NCBI RefSeq assembly: GCF_006861775.1 | Contig: NZ_VDGG01000016.1 | Span: 96,302 to 134,270, forward strand | Origin: Psychrobacillus soli | GTDB lineage: Bacteria; Bacillota; Bacilli; Bacillales_A; Planococcaceae | Reading direction: 5' to 3' | DNA length: 37,969 nt | Part shown: positions 16,371 to 24,289 of the stretch, piece after piece | How positions within the stretch are numbered: the stretch's first letter is position 1 | Layout: the number at the start of each line of letters is the position of its first letter | Translations under genes and position numbers: made by a program | The notes under the pieces: model-generated | The model's database searches: none | What the model was told of the DNA's origin: nothing | What the model saw: the letters and a program-made list of their open reading frames with translations, nothing else

Positions 16371-16703
16371 TTAGTCCTCCTTTTTTGTCCATCGATCTTT
16401 ATCTCGTGTATTGTATTTATGCAATACGTTTTGTAAAGATTGTTGTAGATCTATACCTTCTGCATTTGCCAAACATATTAATACGAAAAAGAAATCTCCG
16501 AGTTCGTCTGCCAGTTCTTTCTCTACTTCTGTATGCTTCTTTTTCTTCGTGCCATACTTATGTTGAACTTCTCGTGAGAGTTCTCCAAGTTCTTCTGTTA
16601 ATCTTGCTAAAAGTTCCATTGGAGGAAAGTATCCTTCTTTAAATTGACTTATGTATGCATCTACTTCAAGTTGAAGTTCAGATAATGTTTTGTTTTCCGA
16701 CAT
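16371..16703 (-). CDS. ypjD: MazG-like nucleotide pyrophosphohydrolase YpjD
   Basis: A 110-residue all-helical protein of the MazG/YpjD family, expected to hydrolyse nucleoside triphosphates to monophosphates. The metal-binding EExxE pattern is seen in LTEELGELSREV, with the second acidic pair in ELADELGDFFF. The end NTRDKDRWT is also typical. The start at ATG 16703 is preferred to an upstream GTG that lies within the ribosome site. It is the first gene of ypjD-dapB-mgsA-bshA-cca and is divergent from ypjC. The natural substrate is not known. Confidence 0.9.
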   Translation of the reverse strand: MSENKTLSELQLEVDAYISQFKEGYFPPMELLARLTEELGELSREVQHKYGTKKKKHTEVEKELADELGDFFFVLICLANAEGIDLQQSLQNVLHKYNTRDKDRWTKKED

Positions 16704-16725
16704 TTTTCTCACTCTCCTCCCTTCA

Positions 16726-16776
16726 TCGTAATAAATTTATACACCAGTTGTCAAAAACAATTAATTAAAAGATAAT
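16726..16776. promoter_or_regulatory. Divergent promoters for ypjC (plus) and ypjD (minus) with overlapping -35 boxes
   Basis: Plus strand: TTGTCA (16748-16753), 17 bases, GATAAT (16771-16776). Minus strand: TTGACA (16755-16750), 18 bases, TACGAT (16731-16726). The two -35 boxes share 4 bases, so polymerase could occupy only one at a time. The plus promoter is the better match. Confidence 0.5.
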
Positions 16777-16810
16777 AACTTTAGTATGAACTATAAAAAG
16801 GGGTGGAACA

Positions 16811-17680
16811 ATGGGGCTTGGCTTAAAATTTAAAAATATCATCATGATTATAATAGGATCCGCTATTTATAGTTTTGGATTTGTTCATTTTAATATGCAA
16901 AATGAGCTTGGTGAAGGCGGCTTTGCCGGTATTACATTAATACTATATTTTGTTTTCAAATGGGATGTAGCGTTAATGAACTTACTATTAAATATTCCAA
17001 TGTTTATCATTGGGTGGAAACTTTTAGGTAGAAAGGTATTTGCATATACAATAATTGGTACCGTAGCAGTCTCTGTATTTTTAAAAATATTTCATCTGTA
17101 CGAAATACAAATCGGGTTACAAGATGACATGTTCCTTGTTTCTTTATTTGCAGGGGTATTCGTTGGTGTTGGTTTAGGTATTATTTTCAGATTTGGTGGA
17201 ACTACTGGTGGCGTTGATATTATCGCGAGGCTCGGTCAAAAGTATCTCGGCTGGAGTATGGGAAAAACGATGTTCATGTTCGATGCGTTTGTCATTTTAC
17301 TTTCCTGGCTTACATTTTTAGATATTAGATCTGTGATGTATACGTTAGTAGCAGTTTTTGTCGGAGCACGTGTCATCGATTTTGTACAAGAAGGTGGTTA
17401 TGCGGCGCGTGGGGCGTTTATCATCTCTGAGTACCAAGATGCGATTGCAAACCGTATAACGAACGAAATGGACCGTGGAGTGACGGTTTTAAAAGGTTAT
17501 GGACATTATACGAAGAAAGAACGTGAAATTTTATATTGTGTTATTGCTAAAAATGAAATAGTTCGCCTAAAATCGATTATTACAGCAGTTGATCCGCATG
17601 CATTTGTTTCTGTTACAGAAACGAATGATGTGATGGGAGAAGGATTCACGCTCGATGAGGAGAAAAGGCCGATTGATTGA
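16811..17680 (+). CDS. ypjC: YitT-family membrane protein YpjC
   Basis: A 289-residue integral membrane protein with about five or six helices in the first 200 residues. A cytoplasmic DUF2179 domain (about 210-285) is marked by the GYGHYTKKEREILYCVI segment. The GEGGFAGI and GGTTGGVDII loops between helices are typical of YitT-family proteins, whose transport role is unproven. It is one of the few plus-strand genes, divergent from ypjD, and followed by a terminator shared with the opposite strand. GGGGTGG precedes the ATG. Confidence 0.9.
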   Translation: MGLGLKFKNIIMIIIGSAIYSFGFVHFNMQNELGEGGFAGITLILYFVFKWDVALMNLLLNIPMFIIGWKLLGRKVFAYTIIGTVAVSVFLKIFHLYEIQIGLQDDMFLVSLFAGVFVGVGLGIIFRFGGTTGGVDIIARLGQKYLGWSMGKTMFMFDAFVILLSWLTFLDIRSVMYTLVAVFVGARVIDFVQEGGYAARGAFIISEYQDAIANRITNEMDRGVTVLKGYGHYTKKEREILYCVIAKNEIVRLKSIITAVDPHAFVSVTETNDVMGEGFTLDEEKRPID

Positions 17681-17815
17681 GAAAACATGCAAGAACCCTC
17701 TAAGTACAAAACTTTTTTTGAATCGTATTCGGAGGTCTTTGGACAGACTTAATGCTATATAATCACCGTTTATTTTTTGGAGAGCGACGGACGAACGAAA
17801 ACCACAGAATTACCG

Positions 17816-17858
17816 AAAAATAGGAGGGATGCGAACTTGTCGCATCCCTCCTATTTTT
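17816..17858. terminator. Bidirectional intrinsic terminator between ypjC and the peptidase gene
   Basis: A perfect 19-bp stem (17816-17834 with 17840-17858) with a 5-base loop, flanked by A5 and T5. It serves the convergent genes on both sides. The 135 bases between the ypjC stop and this stem show nothing else I can name. Confidence 0.92.
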
Positions 17859-17943
17859 GAAATCTTGGTAATGGTGTAGGACTCTCGTTCAGTCCAAAGC
17901 AATCCAAAAGTACATTTACGTTGAACAATGCTTACTTTAAATA

Positions 17944-18627
17944 TTAATCGTCTCTAGACATCCCTGTATAAATTAATACTAAACGTAGTAACTCGAGTAC
18001 AGCGACTGCAGTAGCTGCAACGTATGTTAAAGCAGCGGCATTTAATACTTTCTTTGCATGACGCTCTTCTTCGTTACGAATAATACCATACGATACCATT
18101 TGGTCCATCGCCCGATTAGACGCATTAAACTCCACTGGAAGCGTAACAATTTGGAACACGACACCAGCGGCAAGCAACAAGATACCAAGTAACAACATAC
18201 CACTCATGGAAGCAAATATACCAATCATGACAAAAATCCATGATGCATTGGAAGAAATGTTCGCAATAGGTACTAATTTATGACGTAATGTTAAAAAGGA
18301 ATAAGCTTCTTTATGTTGAATCGCATGCCCAACCTCATGTGCTGCAATAGCAGACCCTGCAACGGAAGCCTCATGATAGTTATGCGAAGACAATGCTACA
18401 ATTTTAGTCATTGGGTTGTAATGATCACTTAAAAAACCACTACTTTCGACAACTTTTACCTCATATAAACCATTTGCATCTAAAATCGTTCTTGCTACTT
18501 GTGCACCTGTCATACCTGAAGTCGAGCGTACTTTAGAATACTTTTTATACGTCCTTTTCACTTTCATCTGTGCATATATAGGCAATAACAAAATTATCGC
18601 AAAATATATGATATAAGAAACCACCAA
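17944..18627 (-). CDS. YugP-type membrane zinc metallopeptidase
   Basis: A 227-residue protein of the neutral zinc metallopeptidase family that includes B. subtilis YugP. The zinc motif HEVGH lies at 97-101 and the following EFNASNRA segment is typical. There is one N-terminal membrane helix (about 3-20) and two or three hydrophobic helices after the motif. The substrate is unknown. The start is either TTG at 18627 or GTG at 18624; GGGGAA favours the GTG slightly. In B. subtilis this place holds ypjB, which is not seen here. It probably has its own promoter. Confidence 0.88.
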   Translation of the reverse strand: MVVSYIIYFAIILLLPIYAQMKVKRTYKKYSKVRSTSGMTGAQVARTILDANGLYEVKVVESSGFLSDHYNPMTKIVALSSHNYHEASVAGSAIAAHEVGHAIQHKEAYSFLTLRHKLVPIANISSNASWIFVMIGIFASMSGMLLLGILLLAAGVVFQIVTLPVEFNASNRAMDQMVSYGIIRNEEERHAKKVLNAAALTYVAATAVAVLELLRLVLIYTGMSRDD

Positions 18628-18656
18628 TCATTTCCCCTTTCTTATCTATACTTATT

Positions 18657-18685
18657 ATTTTAATAGGTTATCCATATTCATTCAA
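18657..18685 (-). promoter_or_regulatory. Candidate promoter for the YugP-type peptidase
   Basis: On the minus strand TTGAAT, a 17-base spacer and TAAAAT, about 30 bases before the start. The -35 box overlaps the ypjA stop codon. Confidence 0.4.
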
Positions 18686-19278
18686 CTAATTCGCTTTGAC
18701 CTTTTTTGATAAACTCCAATTGCAATACTTATACAAGCAATCGATAACCAAAATGTAAAATAGCCAACTTGATTAGAATATTCACTTAAACTACGATATA
18801 CGGGCATTTGGCCGAATACATAGTCAATGACATCGTTATGCAATGTCCAAACAGCTGCAATAAAAATATGTACGAAAGTAAATCTATAGAAAGGTATATA
18901 AAGTATTGCCTGTAATGCCATCGCAAAATGAGAAGCGACAAGCATCCATCCCATCCAACCAATGGAACCAGTCTCGATATATGTCCAAATGTTCATGACC
19001 ACTGCCCATACACCATATTTAACCAATGTAATAAGCGCAAGTGCCTCAATTAACTTCCAGTTTTTCTTTAATAGCCATCCGAGTAATGCAATTGTAAAAA
19101 ACAAACTTGCAGTTGGGCTATCCGGAACAAAAAGAAGAAATTTAGGCTCCGTCACAGAGAGCTGGCTTTCATACCAAATGTAACCGTAAATCGTACCTAA
19201 TAGATTCACTAGGAACAATAACCACATGAATGACTTATTAAAGAGCACTAACTTCCCATACGTTATCATTTCTTTCAT
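18682..19278 (-). CDS. ypjA: DUF1405 membrane protein YpjA
   Basis: A 198-residue membrane protein with about six helices, matching the YpjA/DUF1405 family in length and position next to qcrC. Conserved aromatic and acidic residues lie in the loops (YGYIWYESQL, LHNDVIDYVFG). The function is not known. AAGGAGA lies before the ATG. A strong terminator sits 28 bases upstream, after qcrC, and no separate promoter is visible between them, so expression probably depends on read-through from the qcr genes. Confidence 0.87.
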   Translation of the reverse strand: MKEMITYGKLVLFNKSFMWLLFLVNLLGTIYGYIWYESQLSVTEPKFLLFVPDSPTASLFFTIALLGWLLKKNWKLIEALALITLVKYGVWAVVMNIWTYIETGSIGWMGWMLVASHFAMALQAILYIPFYRFTFVHIFIAAVWTLHNDVIDYVFGQMPVYRSLSEYSNQVGYFTFWLSIACISIAIGVYQKRSKRIS

Positions 19279-19306
19279 AGAAACTCTCCTTCGAAAGGTA
19301 AGTAAA

Positions 19307-19334
19307 AAAGAGAGTCAGTTTCCTGACTCTCTTT
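19307..19334 (-). terminator. Intrinsic terminator after qcrC
   Basis: A 12-bp stem (19307-19318 with 19323-19334), 4-base loop, followed on the minus strand by a T6 run that overlaps the stem end. Confidence 0.88.
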
Positions 19335-19364
19335 ACTTTTATTATGTCTAGCTTACATGTTATC

Positions 19365-20144
19365 TTATTCCGCTGGTTGTAGCGTTGTGATAAACTCCGC
19401 TAGTTTGTGAAGCTCTTCTTCAGTTCCAGTGTAAGTACCACCTGGCATTCCGCCTAAACCTTCATGTGCAATGTTAACGATTTCATCAGCAGTATAGTCT
19501 AAACCGATTAATGGCTTACCTAAACCGCCCTCGAATGCATTACCATGGCAACCGATACAAGACGATGCTTGATACAGTTCATAACCTTCCGAAGTCTCAT
19601 CAAATTCTACTGAAACTTCTTCTTTAATCTTACCGTATTCTGCAGCAGCTTCCCAGTCATGGTTAACTACTGATTCCCAAGTTAAATAAATCATTGAAGC
19701 AAGAGCAAGAAGCATAAAACCAGTTGGTAACGGACGCTTAAATGGAGATCTTTCTTTACTAGTATCTAGGAATGGTACTAATAGAAGTGCACCAAAAGCT
19801 AGACCTGGCATAATGATTGCTCCAATAACGTTAAATGGTCCTGATGCAAATTCATACTTTAATAACTGGTATAAAAATAAGAAATACCAGTCTGGTACTG
19901 GAATATATCCTGTGTCCGCTGGATCAGCTGGACGTTCAAGTGGAGACGGATGTGCAACAGTTAATACTAGATAACCTACTAAGAAAACAGCACCGACTAA
20001 CCATTCCTTCAATAAAAAGTCTGGCCAGAAAGCTTCTGTTTTACCAGGATACTCAGAATAGTCTTTCGGAGTTTTCTTTGGTCTGCTAGATGGATCTGTA
20101 ACACGAGAGTCACCAACAAATTTCATACCTTTACCTTTATGCAT
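19365..20144 (-). CDS. qcrC: Menaquinol:cytochrome c reductase, cytochrome b/c subunit
   Basis: A fusion of a subunit-IV-like membrane part (helices about 48-66, 103-125 and 142-158) to a C-terminal cytochrome c domain. The quinol-site motif is PDWY (84-87). The haem c motif is CIGCH (196-200), with Met233 in GGMPGG as likely axial ligand. In the Bacillales bc complex this fused subunit replaces cytochrome c1 and passes electrons towards cytochrome c oxidase. Length 259 is normal. It is the last of qcrA-qcrB-qcrC and ends at a strong terminator. Confidence 0.96.
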   Translation of the reverse strand: MHKGKGMKFVGDSRVTDPSSRPKKTPKDYSEYPGKTEAFWPDFLLKEWLVGAVFLVGYLVLTVAHPSPLERPADPADTGYIPVPDWYFLFLYQLLKYEFASGPFNVIGAIIMPGLAFGALLLVPFLDTSKERSPFKRPLPTGFMLLALASMIYLTWESVVNHDWEAAAEYGKIKEEVSVEFDETSEGYELYQASSCIGCHGNAFEGGLGKPLIGLDYTADEIVNIAHEGLGGMPGGTYTGTEEELHKLAEFITTLQPAE

Positions 20145-20186
20145 AATGTCCCCTCCTTATTAAGAATTCTCCGTACCACTTACCCA

Positions 20187-20861
20187 TTATAGTGGTCCAG
20201 AAATACCTTGACGGCGAATCATGATAAAGTGTGCCGCAAGTAAACCGAATAATGCAGCTGGTAAGAAGAATACATGAATCGCAAAGAATCTTGTTAATGT
20301 TTGTGCACCGATGATATGCTCATCACCAGCGAGTAACGTTTTAATCATTCCGCCAATAAATGGAACGGATGCAGCAATTTCAATACCTACTTTTGTTGCG
20401 AACAATGCTTTCATGTCCCAAGGTAGTAAGTATCCCGTAAATCCTAAACCTAACATAACAGCGAAGATTAATACTCCAACCATCCAGTTTAGTTCACGAG
20501 GTTTTTTATAAGAACCAGTAAAGAATACACGTAATGTATGTAAGAACATCATAACAATAACAAGTGACGCTCCCCAGTGATGCATCCCACGCACGATTTC
20601 ACCGAATGCTACTTCATTTTGAAGGTAGAAAACAGATTCCCATGCATTTTCAATATCTGGTACGTAATACATAGTTAAGAACATACCGGATAAAATTTGA
20701 ATAACTGTAATGAAGAATGTTAATCCTCCGAAACAATAAACAAATGCAGAGAAATGGTGTGCAGGGTTTACGTGTTCTGGCACTTCATGGTCTGCAATAT
20801 CACGCCATATAGGTGTAATATCTAGACGTTCATCCACCCAATCATAGATTTTATTAAGCAC
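20187..20861 (-). CDS. qcrB: Menaquinol:cytochrome c reductase, cytochrome b subunit
   Basis: A b6-type cytochrome b of 224 residues with four core membrane helices. The two haem b are held by His94/His108 and His196/His211; the 13- and 14-residue spacings are those of b6. Cys43 (FVYCFGG) matches the cysteine that binds an extra haem covalently in b6 and in Bacillus QcrB. It starts with GTG behind GGGGG. It lies 21 bases after qcrA and 42 before qcrC, and forms the membrane core of the complex. Confidence 0.97.
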   Translation of the reverse strand: MLNKIYDWVDERLDITPIWRDIADHEVPEHVNPAHHFSAFVYCFGGLTFFITVIQILSGMFLTMYYVPDIENAWESVFYLQNEVAFGEIVRGMHHWGASLVIVMMFLHTLRVFFTGSYKKPRELNWMVGVLIFAVMLGLGFTGYLLPWDMKALFATKVGIEIAASVPFIGGMIKTLLAGDEHIIGAQTLTRFFAIHVFFLPAALFGLLAAHFIMIRRQGISGPL

Positions 20862-20882
20862 TGATGTCGTACCCCCTTACTT

Positions 20883-21386
20883 TTAAACTAATGTGTTAGG
20901 TATAGCTTTTCCAATTTCTAAGAAACCGTCATTTTCACGAATTTCAAATTGATCCAACGGACCTAGAGGTGGTGTTTTTGGAACGTTCTGTCCGTTTTTC
21001 TCGTAACGACCTGCGTGACATGGACAGAAGAATTGATTTTTGTGAGCTGGGTCACCTTCCCAGTTTACCGTACATCCTAAATGCTTACATACTGGAGAAA
21101 GTGCAATAACTTGATCTCCTTCTTTGTAAACCCATGCAGCATTTGTTATATCAGACTTGTACCATGCATCCACTTGTTCAAAAGTGAAGTCTACACGCTC
21201 GGGAATTTCTGTAATATCGGCAATTTTCTTTTCCGTTAATACGAAATCTCCACCTTCTGATTTTTGCAATACAGGATCAATTGCAAAACGTACCATTGGC
21301 ATAAGCATTCCTGCTGCCATGAAACCGCCAACACCTGTTAATGTATAACTTAGAAATTGACGTCTTGATACTTTATTGTTACTCAT
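20883..21386 (-). CDS. qcrA: Menaquinol:cytochrome c reductase, Rieske iron-sulfur subunit
   Basis: A 167-residue Rieske protein. The N-terminus is Tat-like (SRRQFL) and followed by a membrane anchor (about 14-33). The [2Fe-2S] ligands are in CKHLGC (Cys100, His102, Cys105) and CPCHAG (Cys121, Cys123, His124), with the disulfide cysteines Cys105 and Cys123. It takes electrons from menaquinol and passes them on within the complex outside the membrane. It is the first gene of qcrABC and has a good promoter upstream. Confidence 0.97.
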   Translation of the reverse strand: MSNNKVSRRQFLSYTLTGVGGFMAAGMLMPMVRFAIDPVLQKSEGGDFVLTEKKIADITEIPERVDFTFEQVDAWYKSDITNAAWVYKEGDQVIALSPVCKHLGCTVNWEGDPAHKNQFFCPCHAGRYEKNGQNVPKTPPLGPLDQFEIRENDGFLEIGKAIPNTLV

Positions 21387-21460
21387 CCTTTTCCCCCCTC
21401 TTACTTAAAGGTCAGCCCAATGGACATACTTGCTTGAAATAATAATACTAGGACATATCC

Positions 21461-21489
21461 ATGATATATCAATAAAAAAGGAAGGTCAA
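21461..21489 (-). promoter_or_regulatory. Sigma-A type promoter for qcrABC
   Basis: On the minus strand TTGACC, a 17-base spacer and TATCAT. It lies about 75 bases before the qcrA start, in the gap after ypiF. A TTGTGAACATTT segment further upstream weakly resembles a redox-regulator site, but only one half is good. Confidence 0.65.
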
Positions 21490-21544
21490 TATTCCTTTGA
21501 CATGAATTATGAACTTTGTGAACATTTCTTGCAACAATTTGTCA

Positions 21545-21991
21545 CTAATTCGCCCATTTTTTCGCGAAAATTGGAATGAGTTGTCGTAGTTGATCTTCTA
21601 ATACAGAATTTCTCATTTTTTGATCCATCGAATCTAGTGGAACAGAGGGTGTCCAAATCACGTCATGTTCATCCCCCATTGTACTCCACTCTCTATCAGA
21701 TGTGATGAAGAATATGTATTTAAAATCCGCTTTTGCTAGTTCCTCTTTCCAAATTTCTAGCAATGACTGCTTGTCCTGAGTCTTTGTATAAGAGAAGGAA
21801 GGAAATAAAACTATCCTTCCTTTAAACTGATTTTCAATTATATTCGCCAAAGATAACGTAAAATCCGCTGCGGAGGCAGCAAATGGAAATCCATGCTCCG
21901 AACCGTCTATGACTATTAATGGGATCACTGCTGTATCTATATATTCTTTTTGTGCTTGAAATACTGCACTATCTTTTCCGTTCCAATGCAT
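21545..21991 (-). CDS. ypiF: YpiF, DUF2487 protein
   Basis: A 148-residue soluble protein placed between ypiB and qcrA, as ypiF is in B. subtilis. Its alternating pattern (AVIPLIVIDGSEHG, GRIVLFPSFSY, FKYIFFITSDREW) suggests an alpha/beta fold. No catalytic motif is recognised and the function is unknown. AGGAGA lies about 7 bases before the ATG. It begins 11 bases after ypiB, so both are probably on one message with ypiA. Confidence 0.85.
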   Translation of the reverse strand: MHWNGKDSAVFQAQKEYIDTAVIPLIVIDGSEHGFPFAASAADFTLSLANIIENQFKGRIVLFPSFSYTKTQDKQSLLEIWKEELAKADFKYIFFITSDREWSTMGDEHDVIWTPSVPLDSMDQKMRNSVLEDQLRQLIPIFAKKWAN

Positions 21992-22002
21992 GGTAATCTC
22001 TC

Positions 22003-22554
22003 CTAATTTCCTCTATGTTGTAGTTGTTTCCATAATGCTGAAAGTTCTAGAAACTTATCCTTGTTATTTTCATCGATTGCTTCATCAATTTGTTTTTTTA
22101 ATTGTTCTACTTGAAATGAATGAAGACTTTCCGCTAACATATCCTCTGCGATTCGTTTATCTTTTTCACTAATATGCAAATACTTTGGCATAAAAGGATT
22201 TTCTTCTAGAACCGCTAAGTACTCCGGGCTTGGTGGAAGCATTTGAAAATTCAATTGAATATACATATCTTCTTCAGGATGCAGACGTAGATCATGAAAA
22301 GACTTTTCTGCATCTGCCGTCATCACACTGCCCTTGTAAAAGCGAAAAGGGATACCAGAGGATGTTGTTACCGACATAATCATCGCTCTAGGGCAATAAT
22401 GTGCTTCCTCTACAAAATGGACGTTATTCAACAATGTTTCGTGACTAATTAAGTAATTCAAAATCCAGACGCACTCTCTTCTTTTCATTTGATACTTTTT
22501 TAAAAACCAGCGAACAAATTCTTTTTTCTCCCCAACTGAAACAGAAGCAGTCAC
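22003..22554 (-). CDS. ypiB: YpiB, UPF0302-type protein
   Basis: A 183-residue protein matching YpiB in place and in the segments KKEFVRWFLKKYQMKRRECVWIL and IPFRFYKG. The N-terminal half is alpha/beta. The C-terminal part (about 130-180) is helical, highly charged and partly coiled coil, like the end of other UPF0302 proteins. The molecular function is not known to me. It starts with GTG behind GGAGAGG, 20 bases after ypiA. Confidence 0.88.
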   Translation of the reverse strand: MTASVSVGEKKEFVRWFLKKYQMKRRECVWILNYLISHETLLNNVHFVEEAHYCPRAMIMSVTTSSGIPFRFYKGSVMTADAEKSFHDLRLHPEEDMYIQLNFQMLPPSPEYLAVLEENPFMPKYLHISEKDKRIAEDMLAESLHSFQVEQLKKQIDEAIDENNKDKFLELSALWKQLQHRGN

Positions 22555-22574
22555 GTAACCTCTCCTTCCTTTTT

Positions 22575-23819
22575 TTATTCCACTAAGTCAAACCATGTAC
22601 TATTTTCAGGCTGTAATTTTTGCAATACCGCTACTACTTCTAGTGCTTCGTCTCGTTTTCCTTCTTCAAGCAGGAAATAGACGTATTTTTCTAAAAATGC
22701 AGCATCCTCTTTATGTTCAGTATATGCTAGCTTATAAAATGCATATGCTTCATCGTACAATTCTAAACGCTCATAGCTACTAGCGATAAATGGATACATA
22801 GAAGACCACTCAAAGTGCTGCTCTTTCAACGTTTCATACAGTTCGATTAACTCCTCATCCATCTCTTCTGACGAAAATAATGAAGAAAGAATAAAAATTG
22901 CGTCCATATATTCTGGATCTAATACAATTGCTTCTCGCAAGAATGATTCTGCTTCTTTCACTCTACCCAATTTAAGCGAAATTTTACCTGCAAATAAATA
23001 ATATTCTTTTTCAAATTCATCCCGGGCAATACCATCTGTTATCGCCTTTAATGCCTCTTCATTTTTTTCTAGCATCGCATACGTTTCTGCCAGCAACATA
23101 TAACCCGAGAAATAATCCGGATCGATTTCCAGTAAACTTTCTAAATGCTTCACAGCTGTTTCATAATGCTGTACTTGGAAGGAAGCGTATGACGCGTGGA
23201 ATAAAACATCTGGTGCAACTTCCTTTTGTAATGCTTCTTCATAGTATGGAATCGCTTCTTCATACGCTGCTCCCGCACTATAAATTTCCGCAAGCTTTAA
23301 AGATAAGTCAACTGCTGGAATTGCGTCTTTTACTGGGATTAAGTCTTCCATTATTCTAGCAGCTTCTAAATATCTACCAGTTTCCAGTAAGAGCTCGCCT
23401 TTTGCGTAAAGAAGTAATGGCTCATTTGGCAAAATGCCGATTGCTTCATTAATTTTTTGCTCTGCCACTTCATATAGTCCGATCATTTGATAATAATCAG
23501 CTAATGTAAGTAGTGCTTGAGGATAAGCTTCACTCGATTTGTCAACCGTCGTAAGCAATTCTAGTGCTGCATCTTCTTTATCCATTTCTAAGTAAAGCTG
23601 TGCTTGATCGATTTTCAACTGACTTTCTTCTGGGAACAAATAGTGTAAATGATCTAATACTTGCACTGCTTCTTGTAAAAAACCGTATTGGGCTAATAAA
23701 TCGGCTAGTTCATATTGCTCGTCTGGATTTCCTGCTAATAAAAAAGCTTCTATAAGTGCACCCAGTTTTTCGATATCTCCTTCTTCCATTGCTCGGATAA
23801 AAGGCATCATTTTTTCCAT
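22575..23819 (-). CDS. ypiA: YpiA, tetratricopeptide repeat protein
   Basis: A 414-residue cytoplasmic protein made almost wholly of TPR-type helical pairs. The repeats are seen as recurring A-x-x-L/Y and P-E/D endings, for example LGRVKEAESFLREAIVLDPEYMDA. Such proteins are scaffolds for protein binding; a partner cannot be told from sequence. It is strongly acidic. It is the first gene before ypiB and ypiF and follows a 470-base gap full of repeats. The ribosome site before the ATG is weak. Confidence 0.88.
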   Translation of the reverse strand: MEKMMPFIRAMEEGDIEKLGALIEAFLLAGNPDEQYELADLLAQYGFLQEAVQVLDHLHYLFPEESQLKIDQAQLYLEMDKEDAALELLTTVDKSSEAYPQALLTLADYYQMIGLYEVAEQKINEAIGILPNEPLLLYAKGELLLETGRYLEAARIMEDLIPVKDAIPAVDLSLKLAEIYSAGAAYEEAIPYYEEALQKEVAPDVLFHASYASFQVQHYETAVKHLESLLEIDPDYFSGYMLLAETYAMLEKNEEALKAITDGIARDEFEKEYYLFAGKISLKLGRVKEAESFLREAIVLDPEYMDAIFILSSLFSSEEMDEELIELYETLKEQHFEWSSMYPFIASSYERLELYDEAYAFYKLAYTEHKEDAAFLEKYVYFLLEEGKRDEALEVVAVLQKLQPENSTWFDLVE

Positions 23820-23874
23820 ATCATCACCATACTTTCTCTATGTCTTTATCGTACAAGAACATTCGGTTATGAAC

Positions 23875-23927
23875 AAGAAAAAAACTTGATAGAAAAGACA
23901 CATCTTTCTTTAGATGAAAATATCAAG
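23875..23927 (-). terminator. Hairpin with T-run ahead of ypiA, possible attenuator
   Basis: On the minus strand CTTGATA pairs with TATCAAG around an inner CATCT/AGATG hairpin, followed by TTTTTTTCTT. It lies 55 bases before the ypiA start. Beyond it a weak promoter-like pair (TTGTTC, 17 bases, TACGAT) occurs. It could end leader or read-through transcripts from aroA. Confidence 0.35.
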
Positions 23928-24044
23928 ATGTTCCATATCCTAAGTTTTTCTATGTATTCAAATCATTGTTGACAATTCATCAATATGCTTCCTCGCATTA
24001 TCTTGTGTAGGAGTGCATTAAAATGTGTAGTTACGACCTATTTA

Positions 24045-24093
24045 AGGGATACTGCGTGGTAAAAGACCTATTAGGTGACCGCGCAGTATCCCT
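24045..24093. repeat. 16-bp inverted repeat with nested palindrome
   Basis: Arms AGGGATACTGCGTGGT (24045-24060) and ACCGCGCAGTATCCCT (24078-24093) pair fully with one G-T pair. The loop holds ACCTATTAGGT, itself a 5-bp hairpin. There is no T run, so it does not look like a terminator. It lies in the ypiA-aroA gap. Confidence 0.75.
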
Positions 24094-24149
24094 ATAATGC
24101 GAAATATTAAGCCGCCGCGCTAAATCCAACTTTATGCAGTATTTACTAT

Positions 24150-24218
24150 AAATAGCCGAGAGCAACCAATCCTCATAGTAACAAGTTTACTTGGTGTGAC
24201 TTTTGCGCATTATCCCTC
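24150..24218. repeat. Mosaic repeat block, aroA-side copy
   Basis: AATAGCCGAGAGCAACCAAT, then AACAAGTTTACTTGG and GCGCATTATCCCT in the same order as at 8273-8388. It contains a single type I 21-bp unit in minus orientation. Confidence 0.75.
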
Positions 24219-24240
24219 TAGAACGACAAAATAGCCAAAA

Positions 24241-24277
24241 AACAGACCAAGAGACTTTAACTCGTCCTTGGTCTGTT
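24241..24277 (-). terminator. Intrinsic terminator after aroA
   Basis: An 11-bp stem AACAGACCAAG (24241-24251 with 24267-24277) with a 15-base loop, followed on the minus strand by T4 beyond the stem. It ends the aromatic amino acid operon. Confidence 0.82.
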
Positions 24278-24289
24278 AAGATTTATTTA

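Noticed and set aside
21500-21545. Rex or Fnr operator before qcrA
   Set aside because: TTGTGAACATTT has one good half-site only, and the other half (CTTGCAA) departs from both consensus forms.
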